Origin: Flavobacteriaceae bacterium
Lineage (GTDB): Bacteria; Bacteroidota; Bacteroidia; Flavobacteriales; Flavobacteriaceae
DNA: 6,894 nucleotides
Assembly (NCBI GenBank): GCA_014763515.1
Contig: JACXVH010000092.1
Coordinates: 1-6,894 of the forward strand
Reading direction: 5' to 3'
The notes beneath the pieces are model-generated. The model worked only from the letters and a program-made list of their open reading frames with translations. It ran no database searches and had not been told where the DNA came from. Positions 1 to 5,991 of this stretch are shown piece by piece. The translations under genes and the position numbers were made by a program. Numbering within the stretch: the stretch's first letter is position 1; the number at the start of each line of letters is the position of its first letter.

Positions 1-786
1 AGAAGAGTTGACCGACCAAGTATTGGGCAATTAAATCCAATTAGAGAATGGACAACACCTTTATTGGAATCTAGAGGAAATCCTGATTTAGTTCCTCAAT
101 TTACAAATTCATTTGAGGTAAATTATACGCGAAAAATGAAAATTGGTTCTATTACAAGTGGCGTATTCTATAGATTAATTAACGATGAAATTTCGAGAGT
201 TGTTTTTAATGATCCAAACAATCCTAACAGAAATATTTTATCTTACGATAACTTCAACAACAATAATGCATTTGGAATTGAGTCATCGGCTAATTTAAAA
301 TTTGCAAAATGGTGGTCGGTTAACACAAGTGCTGATGTTTATTTTAGGACGGTAAAAGGAACTGTTCAAAACGGAAACACAGGTGCTTTTGAAAATGGCG
401 AAGCCGATGTAACTGCTTTTAATTTTAGAATGAATAACAATTTTACGGCGACGCAAAACTTACGTTTTCAATTATTCGGATTTTATAGAGGACGAGATAT
501 GAGTTTACAATTCGAAAGAAAAGAAATGTATAAAATAGACGTTGGTACAAGTTATAATTTTGCTAAAGGGAAAGGAACAATTACAGCTCGTTTAAATGAT
601 GTTTTCGATACGATGCGTTTCGCTTTCGACGGAAATATTCCATATCGTCAATATGGTGCGTTTTATTGGGAAAACCAAACTTTTTATTTAGGTGTAAACT
701 ATCGCTTTGGTGGTGGAAAAAATAGAGCATTATCGAGAAAACAACGCGATCTAAATGAAACACAAAGCAGTGGCGGTATGTTTTAA
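1..786 (+). CDS. Outer-membrane beta-barrel (TonB-dependent-receptor-like) protein, 3' part only
   Basis: The reading frame is open from the first base of the window, so the gene starts upstream; 261 codons and a TAA stop are visible. It opens with RRVDRPSIGQLNP, followed by a GNPDL-P-FTNS segment. That pair is typical of the C-terminal barrel of the Bacteroidota outer membrane protein beta-barrel family (OMP_b-brl_3, the carboxypeptidase-regulatory-like TonB receptor group). The rest alternates short beta strands rich in aromatic and Asn residues (VFYRLINDEISRVVF, FQLFGFYRG, FYLGVNYRFGGG) with polar loops. After the last strand comes a charged tail ending SSGGMF, also usual in this family. 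The protein would sit in the outer membrane. The plug domain, TonB box and any partner genes lie outside the window, so substrate and active-transport function cannot be stated. The TTG at 64 is internal, not a start. The family call is confident; the function is not. Confidence 0.85.
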   Translation, partial: RRVDRPSIGQLNPIREWTTPLLESRGNPDLVPQFTNSFEVNYTRKMKIGSITSGVFYRLINDEISRVVFNDPNNPNRNILSYDNFNNNNAFGIESSANLKFAKWWSVNTSADVYFRTVKGTVQNGNTGAFENGEADVTAFNFRMNNNFTATQNLRFQLFGFYRGRDMSLQFERKEMYKIDVGTSYNFAKGKGTITARLNDVFDTMRFAFDGNIPYRQYGAFYWENQTFYLGVNYRFGGGKNRALSRKQRDLNETQSSGGMF

Positions 787-790
787 TTTC

Positions 791-826
791 TTAGTAATTA
801 GTCTTTAGTGATTAGTAAATAGTAAA
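791..826. repeat. Short imperfect tandem repeat of TTAGT units
   Basis: Between the barrel gene's stop and the terminator lies an imperfect repeat with a 14-bp period. Unit 1 is TTAGTAATTAGTCT (791-804), unit 2 is TTAGTGATTAGTAA (805-818), and a partial third unit, ATAGTAAA, follows (819-826). Units 1 and 2 agree at 11 of 14 positions. No coding or regulatory role is visible; it is simple-sequence spacer. Confidence 0.5.
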
Positions 827-855
827 AACGCTCTGAAAATTCAGAGCGTTTTTTT
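824..855. terminator. Bidirectional rho-independent terminator between convergent genes
   Basis: The core stem is CGCTCTGA (829-836) pairing with TCAGAGCG (841-848) around a 4-nt loop. A/T pairs extend it outward to 824-828 and 849-853. T-runs follow on both strands: seven Ts (849-855) on the plus strand for the barrel gene, and five on the minus strand (complement of 824-828) for the DUF1801 gene. It sits between two convergent coding regions, and the minus-strand stop codon (854-856) lies at the edge of the T-run, so one hairpin probably ends both transcripts. Confidence 0.85.
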
Positions 856-1243
856 ATTTATTCAATAATTCTTCTTTTCTAAAAAGTATCATTTTTTTAA
901 TGAGTTCTTTTGGAAGTGGCTTATTAAAATAGAACTTTACTGTTCCTTTTCCTAATTCAAAATCTTTCAATTGGTCAGCAAAATGCTCTATAACTTTCTG
1001 ATAAGGATAAAAACTCACATATTTTGCATAAGCTACAACCATCAATTGATGTTCAGGTTTTGTATTTGGAATAAGAGTAAAAGTAGGAACTTTATAATTT
1101 TCAACTTCAACTGTTTCGGGTATGGTTTCTTTTATCAAACTTCTTAGTTCATGTAAAATCACTTTTGCTTCATCCTTTTGACTATCTATATAATCATCAA
1201 TTGTTTTGAAGTTTGGCATTACTCCTGTTTTTCCCATTTTCAT
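854..1243 (-). CDS. DUF1801 / YdhG-like small protein (putative iron-chaperone family)
   Basis: This small cytosolic protein has 129 residues from the ATG at 1243. It begins the domain with FKTIDDYIDSQ, then a helix (LHELRSLIKETIP) and an ExxxYKVPTFTL strand. Next comes VSFYPYQKVIEHF, then GKGTVKFYFNKPLP and a last helix, IKKMILFRKEELL. That order and those motifs are characteristic of DUF1801 (YdhG-type). Bacillus subtilis YdhG (Fra) of this fold has been linked to iron delivery for Fe-S and heme synthesis, but most members are uncharacterised, so I do not assign that role here. The start is uncertain. The ATG at 1219 gives MPNFKTIDDYI, which matches the usual family N-terminus, and has AGGAG only 2 nt upstream, too close for a good ribosome site. 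A TTG at 1246 is less likely. The gene begins 21 bp after the fabH stop and is probably co-transcribed with it; the shared hairpin at 824-855 ends the unit. Confidence 0.82.
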   Translation of the reverse strand: MKMGKTGVMPNFKTIDDYIDSQKDEAKVILHELRSLIKETIPETVEVENYKVPTFTLIPNTKPEHQLMVVAYAKYVSFYPYQKVIEHFADQLKDFELGKGTVKFYFNKPLPKELIKKMILFRKEELLNK

Positions 1244-1264
1244 CAAGCATTAATTATTTAAAAA

Positions 1265-2272
1265 CTACCAACGAATAATAGCACTTCCCCAAGTAAATCC
1301 AGAACCAAAAGCCGCTAACACCACTAAATCGCCTTCTTTAATTTTACCTTGTTCCCAAGCTTCCGTTAAAGCAATTGGAATAGAAGCCGCTGTTGTGTTA
1401 CCATATTTTTGAATATTATTATGAACTTGGCTATCTTCTAAATTAAATTTTTGTTGGATAAACTGAGAAATTCTCAAATTAGCTTGATGCGGAATTAACA
1501 TATTAATGTCGGAAACTTGAAGATTATTCTTTTGTAAGCCTTCATTAATTACTTCACTAAAACGAACGACTGCATTTTTAAACACAAATTGTCCGTTCAT
1601 ATAAGGATAATAACTTTCATCATCGGGATTGTTGTCTTTGATAATATCGGTAACCCAACGCTTACCCATTCCAGGAGCAATTAATGCTAATTCTTCTGCA
1701 TGTTGTCCTTCAGAATGAAGATGAGTTGATAAAATTCCTTTCGAGTTATCTTCTGTACGCGATAAAACCGCCGCTCCTGCTCCATCTCCAAAAATAACTG
1801 AAACACCACGACCACGAGTAGTAAAATCTAAACCGCGTGAATGCACTTCTGAACCTATTACCAGAACATTTTTATACATTCCCGTTTTAATAAATTGGTC
1901 AGCAACCGACAAAGCATATAAAAAACCGGAACATTGATTACGAACATCAAGAGCACCAACAGTTTTTAAACCCAAATCGCGTTGTACTAAAACACCAGGA
2001 CCAGGAAAATAATAATCGGGACTTAAAGTAGCAAAAACTATAAAATCGATATCTTCTTTTGCAACTCCAGAACGTTCAATTGCTATTTCTGCAGCTTTAA
2101 CACCCATTGAAGTTGTAGTATCCTCTAAACTTGAAACATGTCTTCTCTCTTTAATACCTGTTCTTTCTTGAATCCACTCATCATTGGTATCCATTATTTT
2201 CGACAAATCATCATTTGTTACCACATTATTTGGAACATAGTATCCTAAACCAGTTATTTTTGAATGATACAT
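1265..2272 (-). CDS. fabH: Beta-ketoacyl-ACP synthase III (FabH-type, non-canonical NQC active-site context)
   Basis: FabH-type enzymes condense an acyl-CoA with malonyl-ACP to start type II fatty-acid synthesis. The 335 residues show the whole thiolase fold with its Cys-His-Asn triad: C114 in DVRNQCSGFLYAL, H262 in IPHQAN and N292 in KYGNTTAASIP. Also present are the N-terminal ITGLGYYVP and WIQERTGIKERR motifs, FGDGAGAAVL (161-170) and the C-terminal GSGFTWGSAIIRW. Two details are unusual. The residues before the catalytic Cys are RNQ rather than the common xAAC context. A longer segment also lies between GMGKRW and NGQFVFKNAV (about 202-234), making the protein longer than the 317-residue E. 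coli enzyme. No plsX, rpmF or other fab gene adjoins it, so this may be a paralog with a different primer or product; that is inference. The ATG at 2272 fits the family N-terminus and sits about 17 nt downstream of a predicted start site from the TAAATTTG box. A DUF1801 gene follows 21 bp downstream. Confidence 0.9.
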   Translation of the reverse strand: MYHSKITGLGYYVPNNVVTNDDLSKIMDTNDEWIQERTGIKERRHVSSLEDTTTSMGVKAAEIAIERSGVAKEDIDFIVFATLSPDYYFPGPGVLVQRDLGLKTVGALDVRNQCSGFLYALSVADQFIKTGMYKNVLVIGSEVHSRGLDFTTRGRGVSVIFGDGAGAAVLSRTEDNSKGILSTHLHSEGQHAEELALIAPGMGKRWVTDIIKDNNPDDESYYPYMNGQFVFKNAVVRFSEVINEGLQKNNLQVSDINMLIPHQANLRISQFIQQKFNLEDSQVHNNIQKYGNTTAASIPIALTEAWEQGKIKEGDLVVLAAFGSGFTWGSAIIRW

Positions 2273-2295
2273 AAATTTAATTTAAAATGTTAGGG

Positions 2296-2303
2296 CAAAT
2301 TTA
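2296..2303 (-). promoter_or_regulatory. Bacteroidota-type -7 element for fabH
   Basis: On the minus strand this reads TAAATTTG, an exact match to the Bacteroidota -7 consensus TAnnTTTG. Transcription would start near 2289, giving a leader of about 17 nt before the fabH ATG. The -33 TTG is not clear; the corresponding region reads TTA. The box lies in the 60-bp gap after the ABC ATPase gene, so fabH can be expressed on its own. Confidence 0.5.
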
Positions 2304-2332
2304 ATAAATAATTAAAAAATGTAATTTAAAAA

Positions 2333-3268
2333 TTAAAAATTACTATTTAACGATAAAAATACTTTCTGCTTTTTATTTAATTTTTTATCAGATAAAAAAT
2401 AAATTAGATTATTTCTAAAATTACCTTCAACTAAAAAATGGTTTCCTTTAAAATAATTATTATTTACCTCTACTTCTATTTCCGATTTTTCAACAATTTC
2501 AAATTCGTGAGGATAAACCAACCTATTTTCACCGTTTATTTCAATTTCGGAAATATCGTCGAATAAAGAAGCAACATATTTATTTAGCTTTGAATTATAA
2601 ACTGAAAAAGTATCTCCTTTCATCACTTGCTTACCATCTTTCATAACTAATATTTCGTCAGTGAATGAAAGTGAATCGTTAACATCGTGTGTAGCGATGA
2701 TGCAAGTTATATTTTTCGACTTTAAATAATTGAAAATATTTCTACGAAGACTATTTTTTCTAAAGTTATCAATATGACTAAAAGGCTCGTCTAATAAGAG
2801 AAGTTCTGGTTCTTTTGCCAAAACTTTTGCCAGAGCAACACGTTGCATTTGTCCGCCACTTAAATATTTTGCTTTTACATTGTAAAACTCTTCCATTTCA
2901 ACAACTTTAAGCAACTCTTCTACTCTAGCTCTTTTTTGTTCAGGATAAAAATTTGATAAATACTTACCTACATTTTCAGTAACAGTTATATATGGCATTA
3001 AATCAAAATCTTGAGCAAGAAACTTCATAGAAGGCATTCCAGGCACTAAATTAAATTTTGGACCTGTAACTAGTTTATTCCTCCAATGAATAGTTCCTTC
3101 ATCAACATCATAAAGACCATAAATTAGCTTGAGAAGTGTACTTTTACCACAACCACTTTCCCCAATTACTGCTAGAGAAGTACCTTCTTCAATTGAAAAA
3201 GAAATTGATTTCAAAGATTTATAGTTAGTATCTTGGTAAGAAAAAGAAATTGAATTTATTGCTAACAT
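2333..3268 (-). CDS. ABC transporter ATP-binding protein with TOBE-like C-terminal domain, solitary
   Basis: This cytosolic nucleotide-binding subunit of an ABC transporter has 311 residues from the ATG at 3268. The ATPase domain is complete: A-loop Y11, Walker A GESGCGKST (36-44), Q-loop Q86, signature LSGGQ (136-140), Walker B LLLLDEP (156-162), a D-loop SHID (164-167) and switch H194. After residue 245 a short domain has LVYPHEFEI, YFKGNHFLVEG and a final KVFLSL. This pattern resembles the TOBE domain of importer ATPases of the PotA/FbpC/MalK type, which power uptake of polyamines, ferric iron, sugars or similar solutes. No permease or binding-protein gene is adjacent, so the substrate is unknown and the partner must be elsewhere. 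An in-frame TTG at 3295 was rejected as the start: it lies upstream of the predicted -7 box and would add VLLFFTFF before the usual MLAINSISFSY beginning. The gene is divergent from the barrel gene at 3356. Confidence 0.88.
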   Translation of the reverse strand: MLAINSISFSYQDTNYKSLKSISFSIEEGTSLAVIGESGCGKSTLLKLIYGLYDVDEGTIHWRNKLVTGPKFNLVPGMPSMKFLAQDFDLMPYITVTENVGKYLSNFYPEQKRARVEELLKVVEMEEFYNVKAKYLSGGQMQRVALAKVLAKEPELLLLDEPFSHIDNFRKNSLRRNIFNYLKSKNITCIIATHDVNDSLSFTDEILVMKDGKQVMKGDTFSVYNSKLNKYVASLFDDISEIEINGENRLVYPHEFEIVEKSEIEVEVNNNYFKGNHFLVEGNFRNNLIYFLSDKKLNKKQKVFLSLNSNF

Positions 3269-3283
3269 GAAAAAAGTAAAAAA

Positions 3284-3291
3284 CAAAAGTA
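3284..3291 (-). promoter_or_regulatory. Bacteroidota-type -7 element for the ABC ATPase gene
   Basis: On the minus strand this reads TACTTTTG, an exact match to TAnnTTTG. A start about 7 nt downstream would fall near 3277, leaving a leader of only about 8-9 nt before the ATG at 3268. No TTG sits at the expected -33 spacing. The position helps decide the gene's start, because the alternative TTG at 3295 would lie outside the transcript. Confidence 0.5.
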
Positions 3292-3321
3292 CCAAGATAT
3301 TTTTAAAATTCTAAATAATTA

Positions 3322-3330
3322 TTATATTGC
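3322..3330 (+). promoter_or_regulatory. Weak candidate -7 region for the barrel gene at 3356
   Basis: The sequence TTATATTGC lies about 26 nt before the ATG at 3356. It resembles TAnnTTTG only if one T is missing, and no -33 TTG is evident upstream. It is listed because this 87-bp gap must hold the divergent promoter and nothing better is visible. Confidence 0.2.
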
Positions 3331-3355
3331 GCCTCCCAAATCAATAATTTAACTT

Positions 3356-3958
3356 ATGAAATTTAATTTTGTTAAGAAAGCACTTATCGCATTTTCTTTT
3401 ATAGCAACTTCTTTTGTGAGCGCACAAGAATATGGTGTTGAATTAAACTATGGTTTAAATGGCGTTTTTGAACCAAGTATTAATGAAGTTTCTCACTTTG
3501 GTGGAGGATTTTTCTATAATTTTGATGAAACTTATGGTGCTAAAATCGACTTCGGTTCGGACAAATACCGTGTTAATAATGAATTATTTGGAAAAGAAAC
3601 TGGTGTAAACTCTACAAGAGTTTCATTACAAGGTACAGCTAATGTTTCAACTATTTTTAGTAGAACAAGTAGCTATGATTTTTTCAATTTAATCGCTCAT
3701 GCTGGTGCTGGTTATACAAGAATTAGTTCTACAGAAGGTGGAAAAGCTGACAATGTCGTAAATATTATTGGTGGTCTTACTCCTAGATTTAGAGTTACAG
3801 ATAATTTCTTTTTAACATTAGACACTTCAGTTATTTTTAATATCTCGCAACATTACAACTTCGACGGAAGTCTTTCATACACTGATACTGTAAATTCATT
3901 TACTGGCATTACTTATAACGTTTCTGCTGGTATTGTTTATAAAATTAGTAGTTTCTAA
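3356..3958 (+). CDS. Secreted small outer-membrane beta-barrel protein
   Basis: This 200-residue precursor has a clear Sec signal peptide. A basic start, MKFNFVKK, is followed by a hydrophobic stretch (ALIAFSFIATSF) and a cut after VSA at residue 23, leaving Gln24 as the mature N-terminus, a very common arrangement in Bacteroidota. The mature part alternates hydrophobic and polar residues with aromatic and Gly-rich strands: YGVELNYGL, GGGFFYNFDETYGAKIDF, FNLIAHAGAGYTRI, FFLTLDTSVIFNI and VSAGIVYKISSF. The last residue is Phe, as expected of a BAM-inserted barrel. Size and pattern suggest an eight-strand OmpA/OmpX-like or porin-family barrel of about 177 mature residues; there is no OmpA peptidoglycan-binding domain. 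The function is unknown. It stands alone, divergent from the ABC ATPase gene and followed by its own terminator. I am confident of the localisation and only moderately so of the exact family. Confidence 0.8.
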   Translation: MKFNFVKKALIAFSFIATSFVSAQEYGVELNYGLNGVFEPSINEVSHFGGGFFYNFDETYGAKIDFGSDKYRVNNELFGKETGVNSTRVSLQGTANVSTIFSRTSSYDFFNLIAHAGAGYTRISSTEGGKADNVVNIIGGLTPRFRVTDNFFLTLDTSVIFNISQHYNFDGSLSYTDTVNSFTGITYNVSAGIVYKISSF

Positions 3959-3993
3959 AAAATAAACCAACCCAAACTATTTTCATGTTATTA

Positions 3994-4023
3994 GGCTCAA
4001 TGCTCAGCATTGAGTCTTTTTTT
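3994..4023 (+). terminator. Rho-independent terminator after the small barrel gene
   Basis: GGCTCAATGC (3994-4003) pairs with GCATTGAGTC (4007-4016) over ten base pairs, including one G-T wobble, around a 3-nt loop. Seven Ts follow (4017-4023). It begins 35 bp after the stop at 3958 and separates this gene from htpG, which runs in the same direction. Confidence 0.88.
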
Positions 4024-4031
4024 ATGTCAAT

Positions 4032-4063
4032 TTGTCACCAAAAAAGAAATGGTATTCATTTTG
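4032..4063 (+). promoter_or_regulatory. Candidate htpG promoter
   Basis: TTG (4032-4034) and TCATTTTG (4056-4063) are separated by 21 nt, inside the range seen for Bacteroidota -33/-7 pairs. The -7 box has one mismatch to TAnnTTTG (C for A at its second base). Transcription would start near 4070, giving a leader of about 35 nt before the ATG at 4105. Two small repeats overlap the elements: TGTCA at 4025-4029 and again at 4033-4037, and the inverted repeat ATTCA-TTT-TGAAT at 4054-4066. Confidence 0.4.
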
Positions 4064-4104
4064 AATAAAAATAAAAAAATAAGTTTAATTAAAAATATAA
4101 TCAT

Positions 4105-5991
4105 ATGTCTAGTGGAAAAATTAATGTTTCGGTTGAAAACATCTTTCCTTTAATTAAGAAATTTTTATACAGTGACCACGAAATTTTTCTTCGTGAACTA
4201 GTTTCAAATGCTACCGATGCTACTTTAAAATTAAAACATTTAACAAGCATTGGCGAAGCAAAAGTAGAATATGGGAATCCTATAATTGAAGTTAAAATCG
4301 ATAAAGAAGGTAAAAAACTTCATATTATTGACCAAGGTTTAGGAATGACGGCTGAAGAAGTAGAAAAATACATCAACCAAATTGCTTTTTCTGGTGCCGA
4401 AGAATTTTTGGAAAAATATAAAGATACTGCCAAAGATTCAGGCGTAATTGGTCATTTTGGTTTAGGATTTTACTCTGCTTTTATGGTAGCGAGTAAAGTT
4501 GAAATTATTACCAAAACCTTTAAAGACGAACCAGCGGCACATTGGACTTGCGATGGTAGCCCTGAATTCACTTTAGAATCTCATTCAAAAACTGAAAGAG
4601 GCACAGAAATAATTTTACATATAGCAGAGGATTCTTTAGAATTTTTAGAAGAAAGTAGAATTCGTGAATTATTAGTAAAATATAATAAATTCATGCCAAT
4701 TCCAATTAAATTTGGAACTAAAAAAGAAGCTTTACCAAAACCGGAAGACGCAGGTGAAGATTATAAAACTGAATATGTTGAAGTTGACAACATCATTAAT
4801 AATCCGAATCCGGCTTGGACCAAACAACCTTCTGATTTATCGGATGAAGATTACAAAAACTTTTATCGTGAATTGTACCCTATGCAATTTGACGAACCTT
4901 TGTTTAACATTCATTTAAACGTTGATTATCCGTTCAATTTAACTGGAATTTTGTATTTCCCAAAATTGTCACATGATTTACAAATTCAGAAAGATAAAAT
5001 CCAGTTGTACCAAAATCAAGTTTTTGTAACCGATAATGTAGAAGGAATTGTTCCAGAATTCTTAACGATGTTAAAAGGTGTAATCGATTCGCCAGATATT
5101 CCGTTGAACGTTTCTCGTTCGTATTTACAAGCGGATGGAAATGTGAAAAAGATTTCGAATTATATTACGCGTAAAGTTTCCGATAAATTAAAATCGCTTT
5201 TCAACGAAAATAGAGCAGATTTTGAACAAAAGTGGAATGATATTAAAATTGTTTTAGAATACGGAATGCTATCGGAACCAAAATTCTATGAAAAAGCAGG
5301 TGATTTCGTATTGTATCCAACGACTGAAAACTCATTTTATACACTTTCAGAATTAAAAGAAAAATTAAGTCCTAATCAAACAGATAAAGATGGTAATTTG
5401 GTTTTAATTTATGCTTCTAACACTGAGTTACAACACAGTTATATTGAAGCAGCAAAAGAGAAAGGTTACGAAGTTTTATTATTAGATTCGCCAATTGTTT
5501 CGCACCTAATTCAAAAATTGGAAGCAGATAACGAAAAACTCTCATTTGTTCGTGTGGATGCAGATCACGTTGACAATTTGATTAAGAAAGAAGAAGAACA
5601 AATTTCAAGACTTTCAGAAGACGAAAAAACAAAACTGAAAGAAGTTATTGAAGTTGTGGTTCCAAAAGAAAAATACAGTGTACAATTAGAATCGATGGAT
5701 AGTAAAGCCGCTCCGTTTATAATTACACAACCAGAATTCATGAGAAGAATGAAAGAAATGAGTTCAACTGGTGGCGGCGGAATGTTCGGAATGGGTAATT
5801 TTCCGGAAATGTATAATTTAATAGTAAATACTAATTCCGATTTGGCCACATCCATTTTAAACATAGAAAACGAAAGCGAAAAATCGGCTTTAGTAAAACA
5901 AGCTTTAGATTTAGCAAAATTATCTCAAGGTTTATTAAAAGGTGAAGAATTAACCGCTTTTGTAAAACGTAGTTTTGAAACTTTGAAATAA
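4105..5991 (+). CDS. htpG: Molecular chaperone HtpG (bacterial Hsp90)
   Basis: HtpG is the cytosolic, dimeric, ATP-driven Hsp90 chaperone that remodels client proteins, often together with the DnaK system. The 628 residues are full length for the family. The N-terminal GHKL ATPase domain carries E31, N35 and D38 in FLRELVSNATDA, D76 and the glycines of IIDQGLGM, and the lid/glycine motif GVIGHFGLGFYSAF (113-126). The middle domain, after a short linker near residues 205-250, has the ATP-sensing Arg338 in NVSRSYLQ. The C-terminal dimerisation domain contains a Gly/Met-rich segment (GGGGMFGMGNFPE, 556-568), where Hsp90s expose a client-contacting loop and helix, and ends FVKRSFETLK. NATDA in place of the usual NASDA is a mild variation. 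The start ATG at 4105 gives the normal SGKINVSVENIF beginning. No Shine-Dalgarno site is seen. No terminator follows: the last 42 bp overlap the opposing PAQR gene. Confidence 0.97.
   Translation: MSSGKINVSVENIFPLIKKFLYSDHEIFLRELVSNATDATLKLKHLTSIGEAKVEYGNPIIEVKIDKEGKKLHIIDQGLGMTAEEVEKYINQIAFSGAEEFLEKYKDTAKDSGVIGHFGLGFYSAFMVASKVEIITKTFKDEPAAHWTCDGSPEFTLESHSKTERGTEIILHIAEDSLEFLEESRIRELLVKYNKFMPIPIKFGTKKEALPKPEDAGEDYKTEYVEVDNIINNPNPAWTKQPSDLSDEDYKNFYRELYPMQFDEPLFNIHLNVDYPFNLTGILYFPKLSHDLQIQKDKIQLYQNQVFVTDNVEGIVPEFLTMLKGVIDSPDIPLNVSRSYLQADGNVKKISNYITRKVSDKLKSLFNENRADFEQKWNDIKIVLEYGMLSEPKFYEKAGDFVLYPTTENSFYTLSELKEKLSPNQTDKDGNLVLIYASNTELQHSYIEAAKEKGYEVLLLDSPIVSHLIQKLEADNEKLSFVRVDADHVDNLIKKEEEQISRLSEDEKTKLKEVIEVVVPKEKYSVQLESMDSKAAPFIITQPEFMRRMKEMSSTGGGGMFGMGNFPEMYNLIVNTNSDLATSILNIENESEKSALVKQALDLAKLSQGLLKGEELTAFVKRSFETLK

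Noticed and set aside
581..763. 60-codon open frame on the minus strand inside the barrel gene
   Set aside because: It is antisense to a well-supported barrel coding region and its translation has no recognisable domain; it is a shadow frame.
1217..1226. AGGAG just before the ATG at 1219 as a decisive ribosome binding site
   Set aside because: The spacing is only 2 nt, and genes in this group rarely use strong Shine-Dalgarno sites. It keeps 1219 as an alternative start but does not settle it.
3269..3295. Upstream TTG start adding VLLFFTFF to the ABC ATPase, perhaps a membrane anchor
   Set aside because: ABC ATPases of this type begin close to the LAINSISFSY strand, and the TTG lies upstream of an exact TAnnTTTG box, so it would not be in the transcript.
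4712..4918. 68-codon open frame on the plus strand inside htpG
   Set aside because: It is an out-of-frame shadow within the conserved Hsp90 linker/middle domain, rich in Lys, Leu and Ile as expected of A+T-rich frames.
5565..5864. 99-codon open frame on the minus strand inside htpG
   Set aside because: It is antisense to the conserved C-terminal domain; its Ser/Phe-rich composition follows from reading Glu/Lys-rich codons backwards.
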